Shown in pieces: positions 24,571 to 34,398 of a stretch of DNA of 64,000 nucleotides. A program made the translations under genes and the position numbers. Within the stretch, counting starts at the first letter, position 1. Each line of letters starts with the position of its first letter. Below the pieces are notes generated by a model. It did not search any database, was not told the DNA's origin, and was given only the letters and a program-made list of their open reading frames with translations. Location: positions 84,109 through 148,108 of the forward strand of contig JAUNWI010000005.1 of the NCBI GenBank assembly GCA_030540395.1, read 5' to 3'. This stretch comes from Phascolarctobacterium sp. (GTDB lineage: Bacteria > Bacillota > Negativicutes > Acidaminococcales > Acidaminococcaceae).

Positions 24571-25190
24571 GCAAAAAAGGCATTTTTTAAGAATGACTGG
24601 TTGGTCATTTTGAAAAAACTAACCGATTTACGAAAGTAGTTGAAAAACAGGCAAGCTGTATCCTTTGTGAAAAACGCGATAGGAAAAATCTAGTACAAAT
24701 AACCTTTTGTGCTTTTATGATGGAATATGAAGAAAAAGGCTGTGAATGTCCTGTTGAAACAATACAAAAAAGCCAGAAATACACAGCGTTCACAGATTTA
24801 TTTCGGTTTTTTGTAAAGAAAAAGCTTGCTATGTTACAATTTTATTGGTATTATATTAGTCGTTAAGCCTTTAAAATCTCCGCTTCGTGAAACTGTCATT
24901 GACAAGGCGATGGAAAATTTTTCCCGAAAATGAGTGAAGTTTCCGCTGAAATGTGTTATAATTGTAGCAGAAACGAAAAAGAAAATATAAAAATTTTCCG
25001 AGCTCTAGCAGGAGTTTTCCTTGCTATGTCGAAAACACAATATAGAAAAGTATGAAGTCTTTGTGAAATGCTTGACTAAGGCAGTACCTTATCTGGTGGT
25101 TCCGTCTGGGAACAGCAGATGAGTTATAAGCAAAAAGGGATTCTCCCCTTTTATAAACACAATGTCCTAATTATAAGGAGGAAGGTAAAC
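24571..25190. other. 620-base intergenic leader of the propionate operon
   Basis: No convincing gene. Visible items: an imperfect palindrome AATGACTGGTTGGTCATT (24592-24609) that could bind a TetR-type repressor; TTGCTA-17-TATTAT (24826-24854) as one promoter; an extended -10 TGTTATAAT (24954-24962) as another; and a hairpin ATCTG...GTTCC/GGAAC...CAGAT (25090-25122) shortly before the coding region. The leader transcript would thus be 220-330 nt long. A 49-codon frame at 24717 has no ribosome site. Confidence 0.5.
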
Positions 25191-26711
25191 ATGATCGACA
25201 TTAAAGATCGCATTGTTGACGTAGTAGCTGGCAAAGTTATGACTGCTGAAGCTGCTGCAGAATTTGTACATGATGGTGACAACGTAGGTACCAGTGGTTT
25301 TACTCCGTCTGGCTATCCGAAAGCTGTACCTCTGGCTCTTGCTGAAAAAGGCAAAAAAACTCCTTTCAAAATCAACGTTTGGACTGGCGCATCCGTAGGT
25401 CCCGAAATGGATACCGCTATGACCCAAGCAGGCATCGTTGACCGTCGTATGCCTTACCAAACCAACAACGATATGCGTAAAGCTATCAATGCTGGCCAAG
25501 TTAAATACACCGACCTGCATCTGAGCCATGTTGCTCAAATGACTCGTTATGGCTTCATGGCTAACCGTCGTGACGTTGATGTTGCAATCGTAGAAGCTTG
25601 CAAAATCATCGACCTGGGCGAAGGCAAAGTTGGTCTGATCCCGACCACCTCCATGGGCAACACCTCTTCCTATGTTCAATCCGCTAAAAAGGTTATCGTT
25701 GAAGTTAACGTAACCCAACCGGTTGCTCTGGAAGGCATGCATGACTCCTATGTTCCTCTGGATCCCCCGAACCGTGGACCTATCCCCGTTTGCAAACCGG
25801 AAGACATCATCGGCACTCCGTATGTTCCTGTAGAAGTTGAAAAGATCGTTGCTGTTGTTCCTTGCGACATCACCGATAAAGTTCGTCCTTTGGGCGCTAT
25901 CGACGAAGACGCTCAAAAGATGGGCAAAAACCTGGTTGACTTCTTCAAAGCTGAAGTTGCTGCTGGCCGTCTGCCGAAGAACCTGCTGCCGTTGCAATCT
26001 GGCGTAGGCTCCGTAGCTAACGCAGTTATCAATGGTCTGGTTAACTCCGACTTTGAAGACCTGACCGTTTACACCGAAGTTATCCAAGACGGTATGTTCG
26101 ACCTGATCGACGCTGGCAAACTGCGCGTTTGCTCCGGTACCGCTCTGAGCCCGTCTCCTGAATGCCTGAAGAAATTCTACGAAAACGTAGACAAATACAA
26201 GAAGTACATCATCCTGCGTCCGCAAGAAGTTGCTAACAGCCCGGAAGTTGCTCGTCGTATCGGCGTTATCGCTATGAACACCGCTATCGAAGTTGACATC
26301 TATGGCAACGTTAACTCCACTCATATCTGCGGCACCAAGCTGATGAACGGTATCGGCGGCTCCGGCGACTATGCTCGTAACGGCTTCCTGACCGTATTCT
26401 TCACCACCTCCTTGGCAAAGGGCGGCGCTATCTCTTCCATAGTTCCTTTCTGCAGCCATGTTGACCACACCGAGCATGATGTTGACGTTATCGTTTCCGA
26501 ACGCGGCGTAGCTGACCTGCGTGGCCTGTCCCCGAAAGAACGCGCTCTGGTTATCATCGACAAGATTGCTAACCCGAAATATCAACCCATGCTGTTGGAT
26601 TACTTCCATCGTGCATGCGAAGCTTGCAAGAACAGCCAAACCCCGCACATTCTGTCCGAGGCTTTCTCCTTCCATACCCGCTTCAACGAAACCGGCACCA
26701 TGGAAAAATAA
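25191..26711 (+). CDS. Propionyl-CoA:succinate CoA transferase (acetyl-CoA hydrolase/transferase family)
   Basis: A 506-residue class I CoA transferase that would activate succinate with CoA from propionyl-CoA, closing the cycle without ATP. Motifs include GDNVGTSGFTPSGYPK, GVGSVANAV, the EVIQDGMFDLIDAGK segment with the catalytic Glu (TEVIQDG), and VSERGVADLRGLSPKERA. Identity is family-level; acetate or butyrate could also be acceptors, but gene context favours succinate. AAGGAGG precedes the ATG at 25191; an upstream in-frame start lacks it. Codon use is strongly biased (Gln nearly all CAA), a sign of high expression. Confidence 0.88.
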   Translation: MIDIKDRIVDVVAGKVMTAEAAAEFVHDGDNVGTSGFTPSGYPKAVPLALAEKGKKTPFKINVWTGASVGPEMDTAMTQAGIVDRRMPYQTNNDMRKAINAGQVKYTDLHLSHVAQMTRYGFMANRRDVDVAIVEACKIIDLGEGKVGLIPTTSMGNTSSYVQSAKKVIVEVNVTQPVALEGMHDSYVPLDPPNRGPIPVCKPEDIIGTPYVPVEVEKIVAVVPCDITDKVRPLGAIDEDAQKMGKNLVDFFKAEVAAGRLPKNLLPLQSGVGSVANAVINGLVNSDFEDLTVYTEVIQDGMFDLIDAGKLRVCSGTALSPSPECLKKFYENVDKYKKYIILRPQEVANSPEVARRIGVIAMNTAIEVDIYGNVNSTHICGTKLMNGIGGSGDYARNGFLTVFFTTSLAKGGAISSIVPFCSHVDHTEHDVDVIVSERGVADLRGLSPKERALVIIDKIANPKYQPMLLDYFHRACEACKNSQTPHILSEAFSFHTRFNETGTMEK

Positions 26712-26754
26712 TTTGAAAATATCTTAAGAATCTACTTGAGAAGTTTTCAAAAAT

Positions 26755-26932
26755 ATTGTAAACTATGTTATGTACTTGCCGATGGGTGTGAGTCCCATCG
26801 GCAGGTATAAATAAAAATGTTGACGAGGCCTTTAGGCTTTGCCATATACCGTCTTTGACGGACACTCTCACCATCATTTCGGATCCGTCCAATCCGAAAT
26901 ATGCAAACCAAATATTTAAGGAGGATTTGAGA
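26755..26932 (+). other. Hairpin-rich spacer before the mutase gene
   Basis: GCCGATGGG pairs with CCCATCGGC (26777-26803) without a T-run after it, and ATTTCGGAT pairs with ATCCGAAAT (26876-26901). Such stems between genes usually protect or trim the message. TTGACG-17-CATATA (26819-26847) could be a weak internal promoter. Confidence 0.55.
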
Positions 26933-28582
26933 ATGGCATTTGAAGAAATTAAAGCTGGTTTAGCAAAATACACTGCTGACGTTGAAGCTAAACTGGTAAA
27001 AAACCCTGAACGCGCAAACCTGGTTCCTAACAGACTGTACACCCCGATTGATCTTGGTGAAAACTTTGACTACATGACCAAATTGGGCTTCCCCGGTGAA
27101 TATCCTTACACCCGTGGCGTACAACCCACCATGTATCGTGGCCGTTTCTGGACCATGCGTATGTATGCTGGTTTCTCCACCGCTGAAGAATCCAACAAAC
27201 GTTATCGTTACCTGCTGGCTAACGGTGGTTCCGGCCTGTCCTGCGCATTCGACCTGCCGACCCAAATCGGTTATGACTCCACCGATCCGATGGCTGAAGG
27301 CGAAGTTGGTAAAGTAGGCGTAGCTATCGACTCCCTGGCAGATATGGAAATCCTGTTTGACCAAATCTCTTTGGACAAAGTTTCCACTTCTATGACCATC
27401 AACGCTCCTGCATCCGTACTGCTGGCTATGTACATTGCAGTTGCTGAAAAACAAGGCGTTTCCGCTGACAAACTGCGCGGCACCATTCAGAACGATATTC
27501 TGAAAGAGTATGCAGCTCGCGGCACCTACATTTTCCCGCCGAAACCCTCTATGCGTTTGATCACCAATATTTTCGAATATTGCTCCAAGAACGTACCCCT
27601 GTGGAACACCATCTCCATTTCCGGTTACCACATTCGTGAAGCTGGTTCCACCGCTTCTCAAGAAATCGCATTCACCATCGCTGACGGCATTGCTTATGTA
27701 GAAGCTGCTATCAAAGCTGGTCTGGACGTTGACGCTTTCGCTGGCCGTCTGTCCTTCTTCTGGAATGCTCATAACAACGTACTTGAAGAAGTTGCTAAAT
27801 TCCGCGCTTCTCGTCGTGTATGGTCCAAAGTTATGAAAGAGCGTTTTGGCGCTAAGAAAGCTAAATCCATGATGCTGCGCGTTCATACCCAAACCGCTGG
27901 CTCCATGCTGACCGCTCAACAACCGAACAACAACATCGTTCGTGTTGCTCTGCAAACCGCTGCTGCTGTTATGGGTGGCACCCAATCCCTGCACACCAAC
28001 TCCAAGGACGAAGCTTTGGCACTGCCGACCACTGAGTCTGTAACCATCGCTCTGCGTACCCAACAAATCGTTGCTTACGAATCCGGCCTGGCTGACACCG
28101 TTGACCCGTTGGGCGGCTCCTACTATGTAGAAGCTCTGACCGACAAGATCGAGAAAGAAGCTTGGGAATACATCGAAAAGATCGACGAAATTGGTGGCGC
28201 TCCTGAAGCTATCGCTAAAGGCTACATCCAAAAAGAAATTCAAGATTCCGCTTACAAATGGCAAATGGAAATTGAAAAAGGCGACCGTATCATCGTTGGC
28301 GTTAACAAATTCACCCAAGAGGAAGAACCTCCGAAGAACCTGCTGCGCGTAGACGGCTCTGTAGGCAAACTGCAAGCTGAAAAGATTGCTGCTCTGAAAG
28401 CTCGCCGTGACAACGCTGCTGTAGAAGCTGCTCTGAAAGCTCTGGAAGCTGGTTGCGCAGACGAATCTGTAAACCTGATGCCTTTGATCCTCGACGCAGT
28501 TCGTGCATATGCTACCGAAGGTGAAATCTGCGGCGTTATGAGAAAAGTATTCGGTGAATATCAACCTCATACCACTCTCTAA
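26933..28582 (+). CDS. Methylmalonyl-CoA mutase, catalytic subunit
   Basis: A 549-residue subunit that carries the substrate TIM barrel of the B12-dependent mutase converting succinyl-CoA to (R)-methylmalonyl-Co[48 protein letters not shown] and [10 protein letters not shown] are classic motifs. It lacks the B12-binding domain, which is a separate gene 35 bases downstream. This split form is known from archaea and some Firmicutes; the fused form of ~730 residues is the alternative plan. Start at 26933 with AAGGAGG; the longer frame adds an unrelated stretch. Confidence 0.94.
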   Translation: MAFEEIKAGLAKYTADVEAKLVKNPERANLVPNRLYTPIDLGENFDYMTKLGFPGEYPYTRGVQPTMYRGRFWTMRMYAGFSTAEESNKRYRYLLANGGSGLSCAFDLPTQIGYDSTDPMAEGEVGKVGVAIDSLADMEILFDQISLDKVSTSMTINAPASVLLAMYIAVAEKQGVSADKLRGTIQNDILKEYAARGTYIFPPKPSMRLITNIFEYCSKNVPLWNTISISGYHIREAGSTASQEIAFTIADGIAYVEAAIKAGLDVDAFAGRLSFFWNAHNNVLEEVAKFRASRRVWSKVMKERFGAKKAKSMMLRVHTQTAGSMLTAQQPNNNIVRVALQTAAAVMGGTQSLHTNSKDEALALPTTESVTIALRTQQIVAYESGLADTVDPLGGSYYVEALTDKIEKEAWEYIEKIDEIGGAPEAIAKGYIQKEIQDSAYKWQMEIEKGDRIIVGVNKFTQEEEPPKNLLRVDGSVGKLQAEKIAALKARRDNAAVEAALKALEAGCADESVNLMPLILDAVRAYATEGEICGVMRKVFGEYQPHTTL

Positions 28583-28617
28583 TTTGTAAACACTAACATA
28601 TACGGAGGTATTTTACA

Positions 28618-29007
28618 ATGGCTAACATTAAAGTTTTAGTTGCTAAACCCGGTCTGGACGGCCATGACCGCGGTGCTAAAGTAGTTGCTCGTGCTCTGCG
28701 CGACGCTGGTTTCGAAGTTATCTACACCGGTATCCGTCTGACCCCGGAACAAATCGCTGAAGCTGCTCTGCAAGACGACGTACAAGTTGTTGCTCTGTCC
28801 CTGCTGTCCGGCGCTCACAACACCCTGTTCCCGAAAGTAGTTGAACTGCTGAAGGAAAAAGGCCTGAACGACGTTCTGGTTATCGGCGGCGGCGTTATTC
28901 CTGACGCTGACATCCCCGGCCTGAAAGCTGCTGGCATCACTGAAGTATTCACTCCTGGCACCCCGACCAGCAAAATTGTTGAATGCATCAACGCTAACGT
29001 AAAATAA
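28618..29007 (+). CDS. Methylmalonyl-CoA mutase, B12-binding subunit
   Basis: A 129-residue Rossmann-like domain that holds adenosylcobalamin. The [11 protein letters not shown] segment provides the D-x-H-x-x-G motif whose His19 ligates cobalt; [11 protein letters not shown] and VIGGGVIPD are the other two conserved loops. It partners with the catalytic subunit encoded just before. CGGAGG precedes the ATG. A hairpin of GCAAGCCGGG/CCCGGCTTGC lies after it. Confidence 0.94.
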   Translation: MANIKVLVAKPGLDGHDRGAKVVARALRDAGFEVIYTGIRLTPEQIAEAALQDDVQVVALSLLSGAHNTLFPKVVELLKEKGLNDVLVIGGGVIPDADIPGLKAAGITEVFTPGTPTSKIVECINANVK

Positions 29008-29092
29008 TTTTATCCCTAACCTATAAGCGCAAGCCGGGCTTGTCCCGGCTTGCCTTATCAAATATTCACAATCTGACAAGGCGGTGTGAACT

Positions 29093-30031
29093 ATGGAAAT
29101 AGTAGATAAATTATTAAATCATTCTCGTCTTGCATTATCTAAGGCAATCACTGCTGTTGAAAATGAATACGATGACGCTGTCAAAATTATGACAGAGATC
29201 TATCCTCATACTGGTAATGCGTATGTAATTGGTATCACTGGCCCTCCGGGTGCTGGTAAAAGTACTTTAACTGATAAACTTGCTAAAGAATATCGCAAAC
29301 GCGGTAAAACTGTAGGCATCGTAGCGATTGACCCTACTAGCCCGTATTCTGGCGGTGCTATTCTTGGTGACCGTATTAGAATGATGGATCTGATGGCGGA
29401 TGAAGGCATCTTCGTTCGTTCTATGGCTACCCGTGGCAGCCTTGGCGGCCTGTCTCAAAAAGCAGGTGACGCTGTAAAACTAATGGACGCTTATGGCATG
29501 GACGTAATCATTATCGAGACCGTAGGTGTAGGCCAATCTGAGGTTGATATTGTTAAGACCGCAGATACCACCATGGTTGTTGTTATCCCCGGTATGGGCG
29601 ATGACATCCAGGCTATTAAAGCAGGTATACTTGAAATCGGTGACCTTTTCACGATTAACAAAGCTGACCGTGAAGGTACAGACAAGCTCAACATTGAGAT
29701 TGAAATGATGCTCGAATTAAATCCCGAACATGTTGGCTGGCGTCCTCCGATTAACAGGACCATTGCTAGCAAGGGTGAAGGTATAGAGGCTGTTGTGGAC
29801 TCCATCGAGGCTCACAAGGCATATTTGATTGACTCCGGTAAATTGAACGATATCCGCAAAAAACGTATTAAAAACGAAGTTGAGGCTATGCTCAATGACC
29901 GCGTAAATCGCTACATCGACAAAGAAGTTATTCAAACTGCGGAATTTGATGCTCTTGTTGTAAGAATGCAATCCCGTGAGATTGAACCTTACTCTGTCGT
30001 TGATGATATTGTTGGTAAAGTTTTGAAATAA
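29093..30031 (+). CDS. meaB: MeaB/ArgK-type GTPase chaperone of the mutase
   Basis: A 312-residue G3E-family GTPase that loads and protects the B12 mutase. Walker A GPPGAGKST, switch segments DPTSPYSGGAILGDRIRM and ETVGVGQSEVDIV, and base-specificity NKADREG are all present. It follows the mutase subunits, the normal place for MeaB. Codon use is less biased than in the metabolic genes around it, consistent with a lower need for the protein. GGCGGTGTG serves as ribosome site. Confidence 0.93.
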   Translation: MEIVDKLLNHSRLALSKAITAVENEYDDAVKIMTEIYPHTGNAYVIGITGPPGAGKSTLTDKLAKEYRKRGKTVGIVAIDPTSPYSGGAILGDRIRMMDLMADEGIFVRSMATRGSLGGLSQKAGDAVKLMDAYGMDVIIIETVGVGQSEVDIVKTADTTMVVVIPGMGDDIQAIKAGILEIGDLFTINKADREGTDKLNIEIEMMLELNPEHVGWRPPINRTIASKGEGIEAVVDSIEAHKAYLIDSGKLNDIRKKRIKNEVEAMLNDRVNRYIDKEVIQTAEFDALVVRMQSREIEPYSVVDDIVGKVLK

Positions 30032-30067
30032 AACCACCAAAATTACATTTTTTAGGAGGAATTTATT

Positions 30068-30499
30068 ATGGCATTCAAAACTATTTGTGTTGACCACGTA
30101 GGTATCGCTTGCGCTGGTACTCTGGAAGAAGCTGCTAAAATTTACACTGAGGCTCTGGGCTTGAAAGCTACCGGTACCGAAGAAGTTAAAGAACAAGGCG
30201 TTGCTACCATTTTCGTTCCCTGCGGCGAAACCCTGATCGAACTCCTCGTTGACATTACCGAAAACGGCGACGGCCCTATCGGCAAATATGTTGCTAAAAA
30301 TGGCCCTGGCATCCAACATATGGCTCTGCGCGTTGACGACATCAAAGCTGCTATTGCTGACCTGCAAGAAGCTGGCGTTCGCATGATCGACAAAGCTCCC
30401 CGCAATGGTGCTGGCCAAATGAAGATTGCCTTCATTCACCCGAAATCTGCTGGCTGCCTGTTGGAAATCTGCCAACCCATGGCTACCTATGTTGACTAA
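30068..30499 (+). CDS. mce: Methylmalonyl-CoA epimerase
   Basis: A 143-residue glyoxalase-fold enzyme that interconverts (R)- and (S)-methylmalonyl-CoA; the decarboxylase needs the (S) form. Metal ligands are visible: His10 (VDHVGIA), Glu in ETLIELL, His in GIQHMALRVDD and Glu in CLLEICQ. Length is normal. TTAGGAGG precedes the ATG. A strong stem TGCTGAAGGCATA/TATGCCTTCAGCA follows at 30556-30588. Confidence 0.93.
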   Translation: MAFKTICVDHVGIACAGTLEEAAKIYTEALGLKATGTEEVKEQGVATIFVPCGETLIELLVDITENGDGPIGKYVAKNGPGIQHMALRVDDIKAAIADLQEAGVRMIDKAPRNGAGQMKIAFIHPKSAGCLLEICQPMATYVD

Positions 30500-30634
30500 T
30501 TTACAAGCTTAGCTGGTAAATTTCTAGATTTAGGTTAAATTATTTTTGATACATTGTGCTGAAGGCATACACGAGATATGCCTTCAGCATATGTATATAA
30601 ATTTGTTCTCCCAAATATGATGGAGGTGTAAGAT

Positions 30635-32161
30635 TTGTCTACTCAAGAAAGAATTGAGAAAATGCTCAAAAAAGCCGAAGTAATTCTGGCTGCTGGCGGC
30701 GAAAAACGTGTTGCTAAACAACATGAAGCTGGCAAAATGACTGCTCGCGAAAGAATCGCTGCACTGCTCGACGAAGGTTCCTTCGTAGAATTGGACCGTT
30801 TCGTTCGTCATCGTTGCACTAACTTCGGTCAAGAAAAGAAAGAACTTCCGGGTGAAGGCGTTACCACCGGTTACGGCACTGTAGATGGCCGTCTGGTTTA
30901 TGTATTCGCACAAGACTTCACCGTAGAAGGTGGCTCTCTTGGCGAAATGCACGCTGCTAAGATTGTTAAGGTTCAACGCCTGGCTCTGAAAATGGGCGCT
31001 CCGTTGGTTGGCCTGAACGATTCCGGCGGTGCTCGTATTCAAGAAGCTATCGACGCTCTGGCTGGCTATGGTAAGATCTTCTTCGAAAACACCATCGCTT
31101 CTGGCGTTATCCCCCAAATCTCTGCAATCATGGGTCCCTCCGCAGGCGGCGCTGTATACAGCCCGGCTCTGACCGACTTCATCTACATGGTAAAGAACAC
31201 CTCCAAGATGTTCATTACCGGCCCTGCAGTAGTTAAATCCGTAACCGGTGAAGATGTAACCCAAGAACAACTGGGTGGCGCTATGACCCACAACAGCACT
31301 TCTGGTGTTGCTCACTTCGCTGCTGAAAACGACGAAGACTGCCTGCAACAAATTCGTTACCTGCTGAGCTTCCTGCCCTCCAACAACATGGAAGGGGCTC
31401 CGATCGTTGAAACTGGCGACGATCCGATGCGTACTGCAGATCACCTGAACACCCTGCTGCCTGATAACTCCAACCAAGCATACGACATGTATGAAGTTAT
31501 CAAAGCAATCGTTGATAACGGCGAATACTATGAAAACCAAAAATACTGGGCAACCAACATCATCACTTGCTTTGCTCGTATGGATGGTCAAACCATCGGT
31601 ATCATTGCTAACCAACCGAAAGTTATGGCTGGCTGCTTGGACATCAATGCTTCCGATAAATCCGCTCGTTTCATCCGCTTCTGCGACGCTTTCGGCATTC
31701 CTCTGCTGAACCTGGTTGACGTTCCTGGCTTCCTGCCTGGCTGCAACCAAGAATATGGCGGCATCATCCGTCACGGCGCTAAGATGCTGTATGCTTACTC
31801 TGAAGCAACTGTTCCCAAAATTACTCTGGTAACCCGTAAAGCTTACGGCGGTTCCTACCTGGCAATGTGCTCTCAAGACTTGGGCGCTGACCAAGTTATT
31901 GCATGGCCGACCGCTGAAATCGCAGTTATGGGTCCTGCTGGCGCAGCTAACATCATCTTCAAGAAAGATCCCGATGTTGAAGCTAAGACCAAAGAGTATA
32001 TCGACAACTTCGCTACTCCGTACCAAGCAGCAATGCGCGGCATGGTTGACATGGTTATCGAACCGAAAAACTCTCGTCCCACCATCATCAACGCTCTGCA
32101 AATGCTGGAAAGCAAACGCGAAACCCGTCCGGCAAAACGCCACGGCAACATTCCTTTGTAA
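30635..32161 (+). CDS. mmdA: Methylmalonyl-CoA decarboxylase alpha subunit (carboxyltransferase)
   Basis: A 508-residue carboxyltransferase that moves CO2 from (S)-methylmalonyl-CoA to biotin on the gamma subunit. GGSLGEMHAAKIVK, LNDSGGARIQE, IMGPSAGGAVYSPA, DVPGFLPG and YGGSYLAMCS are the acyl-CoA carboxyltransferase signatures. It starts with TTG (30635), with GGAGGTG 6 bases upstream, and no better start is near. Propionyl-CoA carboxylase beta subunits look alike; the linked delta, gamma and beta membrane subunits decide for the decarboxylase. Confidence 0.94.
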   Translation: MSTQERIEKMLKKAEVILAAGGEKRVAKQHEAGKMTARERIAALLDEGSFVELDRFVRHRCTNFGQEKKELPGEGVTTGYGTVDGRLVYVFAQDFTVEGGSLGEMHAAKIVKVQRLALKMGAPLVGLNDSGGARIQEAIDALAGYGKIFFENTIASGVIPQISAIMGPSAGGAVYSPALTDFIYMVKNTSKMFITGPAVVKSVTGEDVTQEQLGGAMTHNSTSGVAHFAAENDEDCLQQIRYLLSFLPSNNMEGAPIVETGDDPMRTADHLNTLLPDNSNQAYDMYEVIKAIVDNGEYYENQKYWATNIITCFARMDGQTIGIIANQPKVMAGCLDINASDKSARFIRFCDAFGIPLLNLVDVPGFLPGCNQEYGGIIRHGAKMLYAYSEATVPKITLVTRKAYGGSYLAMCSQDLGADQVIAWPTAEIAVMGPAGAANIIFKKDPDVEAKTKEYIDNFATPYQAAMRGMVDMVIEPKNSRPTIINALQMLESKRETRPAKRHGNIPL

Positions 32162-32217
32162 TTCACAGGCGGCTTAGCGCTTAAAACCCTATTTTAAGAT
32201 AAGATGAGGTGAAATAA

Positions 32218-32571
32218 ATGGGTCCTGTTACCACTAACCCTTGGCTGATCGCTCTGATCAACATGACCATCGTATTCGGCGTTTTGATTGCGTTGGGCGT
32301 TATGATGAGCCTTCTGCAAGTAATCGATCCGACTAAAAAAAAAGTTGCTAAACCGGCAGTAGCTCCTACCCCGGCAGCAGCTCCGGCACCGGCAGCAGTT
32401 GCTGCTGCACCGGTACAAGATGACAGCGAAATCATCGCTGTTATCGCAGCAGCAGTAGCAGCATGCGGCTGCAGCGCTGAACAAATCGCTTGCATCCGTC
32501 GTGTTAAATCCGATGCTTGGAATGTAAATGCTCGTGCTGAAGCTATCAGCGTTCGTAAAGAATGCTTCTAA
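32218..32571 (+). CDS. mmdD: Methylmalonyl-CoA decarboxylase delta subunit
   Basis: A 117-residue OadG-like subunit: one N-terminal membrane helix (about residues 10-32, LIALINMTIVFGVLIALGVM), an Ala/Pro linker (about 46-68) and a C-terminal segment VIAAAVAACGCSAEQIACIRRVK that binds the catalytic subunit. It anchors the complex to the membrane. GAGGTG precedes the ATG. The C-terminal region has three Cys, more than usual for this small family. Confidence 0.9.
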   Translation: MGPVTTNPWLIALINMTIVFGVLIALGVMMSLLQVIDPTKKKVAKPAVAPTPAAAPAPAAVAAAPVQDDSEIIAVIAAAVAACGCSAEQIACIRRVKSDAWNVNARAEAISVRKECF

Positions 32572-32649
32572 TGCTATAAAGCATTATTGATTTGCAAGTT
32601 TGCAATTTAATTTTTAAAAAAAATCGAGATTTTAAGGAGGATTATATCC

Positions 32650-32967
32650 ATGAAAAAGTATACTATCACCGTTAATGGTACCGCATACGAAGTTGAAGTT
32701 GAAGAAGCTGGCGTTGTAGCTTCTGCTCCGAAAGCTGCTGCTCCGGTTGCTGCTGGCGCTACCACCGTTTCCGCTCCGATGCCCGGCAAAGTTCTGTCCG
32801 TTAACGTTAAAGTTGGCGACGCAGTTAAAGCTGGCGACGTTCTGATGATTCTGGAAGCTATGAAGATGCAAAACGAAATCATGGCTCCGGCTGACGGCAC
32901 TGTATCTGACGTTCGCGTTTCCGCAGGCCAAACCGTTGGTACCGGCGACGTTATGATCGTTATGTAA
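32650..32967 (+). CDS. mmdC: Methylmalonyl-CoA decarboxylase gamma subunit (biotin carrier)
   Basis: A 105-residue biotinyl protein. The biotin-accepting lysine is in EAMKMQNEI; before it lies an Ala/Pro-poor linker AAAPVAAGATTVSAPMPGK and the barrel-forming MPGKVLSVNVKVGD. It carries CO2 from the alpha to the beta subunit. AAGGAGG precedes the ATG. Biotin could come from the bioB pathway at 9926-10900. A stem GGAGGGCCTC/GAGGCCTTCC (33023-33051) separates it from mmdB. Confidence 0.94.
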   Translation: MKKYTITVNGTAYEVEVEEAGVVASAPKAAAPVAAGATTVSAPMPGKVLSVNVKVGDAVKAGDVLMILEAMKMQNEIMAPADGTVSDVRVSAGQTVGTGDVMIVM

Positions 32968-33078
32968 TTTTTAGCTGATAGTTCGCAATATCAGTTATAA
33001 ATTAACTTAGTACCCTGATCCTTTGGAGGGCCTCTATCCCGGAGGCCTTCCACAAATTGAAAATTGGGAGGATATTAA

Positions 33079-34206
33079 ATGGAAGCATTTCTCGTTGCTT
33101 TAGCATCCGTTTGGGCAGACTCCGGTTTCTCCGCTTTGACCGGCGGCCACGTAATCATGATCATCGTTGGTCTTGTTCTTCTGTACATGGCTATTGGCAA
33201 AGGCTTTGAGCCCCTGCTGCTCTCTCCGATCGCTTTTGGTTGTATTCTGGCTAACATTCCTAAAAACGGTTTCGAACAACCTGGCGTTATGTCCGTAATC
33301 GCATACGGCATTCACCACGAAGTATTCCCTCCGTTGATCTTCTTGGGCGTAGGCGCAATGACCGACTTTGGTCCTCTGCTGGCTAACCCCAAAACCTTGC
33401 TGCTTGGTGCTGCTGCACAAGGCGGTGTATTCGTAGCTTTGCTCGGCGCTATGCTGCTGGGCTTCTCCGTACAAGAAGCTGCTGCTATCGGTATCATCGG
33501 TGGTGCTGACGGCCCGACTTCTATCTACCTGGCTGCTAAAATGGCTCCCCAACTGTTGGGCGCTATCGCTGTAGCTGCTTACTCCTACATGTCTTTGGTT
33601 CCCCTGATTCAGCCTCCTATCATGATGCTTTGCACCACTGAAGCTGACCGCAAAATTGTTATGAAACAATTGCGCCCGGTTTCCCGCTTCGAAAAGATCG
33701 CATTCCCGATCATGTGCACCATCGTTATCTCCTTGCTGTTGCCTTCCGTAACCGCATTGATTGGTATGCTGATGCTTGGTAACCTGTTCAAAGAAGCAGG
33801 CTGCTTGGATCGTCTGTCCGATACCGCACAAAACGCTATGATGAACATCGTAACCATCATGCTGGCTACCGGTACTGGCTGCACCATGTCCGCTGAATCC
33901 TTCTTGAACTATCAAACCATCCTGATCATCTGCTTGGGCCTGGTAGCATTCATTGCTGGTACTGCAATGGGCGCTATTTTCGGTACCCTGATGTGCAAAC
34001 TGGATGGCGGCCAAACCAACCCGCTGATCGGTTCTGCAGGTGTATCTGCAGTTCCTATGGCTGCTCGTGTATCTCAAAAAGTTGGTCAAAAGTGCAACCC
34101 TGCTAACTTCCTGCTGATGCACGCTATGGGCCCCAACGTAGCAGGCGTTATCGGTACTGCAGTAGCTGCTGGTACCATGCTGGCTATGATCGGTCCTGTT
34201 AAATAA
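33079..34206 (+). CDS. mmdB: Methylmalonyl-CoA decarboxylase beta subunit (sodium pump)
   Basis: A 375-residue integral membrane protein that decarboxylates carboxybiotin and exports Na+. About nine helices are visible; [17 protein letters not shown] contains the functional Asp of this family, and [20 protein letters not shown] and [20 protein letters not shown] are conserved. It ends the operon before a strong terminator. The sodium gradient is likely the main energy gain from succinate in this organism. Confidence 0.95.
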   Translation: MEAFLVALASVWADSGFSALTGGHVIMIIVGLVLLYMAIGKGFEPLLLSPIAFGCILANIPKNGFEQPGVMSVIAYGIHHEVFPPLIFLGVGAMTDFGPLLANPKTLLLGAAAQGGVFVALLGAMLLGFSVQEAAAIGIIGGADGPTSIYLAAKMAPQLLGAIAVAAYSYMSLVPLIQPPIMMLCTTEADRKIVMKQLRPVSRFEKIAFPIMCTIVISLLLPSVTALIGMLMLGNLFKEAGCLDRLSDTAQNAMMNIVTIMLATGTGCTMSAESFLNYQTILIICLGLVAFIAGTAMGAIFGTLMCKLDGGQTNPLIGSAGVSAVPMAARVSQKVGQKCNPANFLLMHAMGPNVAGVIGTAVAAGTMLAMIGPVK

Positions 34207-34224
34207 TTAAATTATTTAGCTATT

Positions 34225-34256
34225 AAAGAGCTCACCTTATGGTGAGCTCTTTTTTA
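34225..34256 (+). terminator. Terminator of the propionate operon
   Basis: AAGAGCTCACC, loop TTAT, GGTGAGCTCTT, T-run. Confidence 0.9.
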
Positions 34257-34398
34257 TGTTTCGAGTTTTGTTAACACGATAAACTGAATTAAAAAAGGGC
34301 AAGAAAATCTTAAGTGAAAAATCATCAGAAATTCTACTATTTTAGTCATCTTTGTTGTATAATGAAGAAGTAATCTAAGAAAAGGAAGTAGAAGCTAC

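Noticed and set aside
24717..24866. 49-codon frame (starting MMEYEEKG) before the propionate operon
   Set aside because: No ribosome site and it overlaps a promoter candidate; could be a gene remnant but cannot be supported.
25167..32143. Open frames of 502, 536 and 519 codons antisense to the propionate genes
   Set aside because: Same explanation: strong codon bias of highly expressed genes; no start signals or homology patterns.
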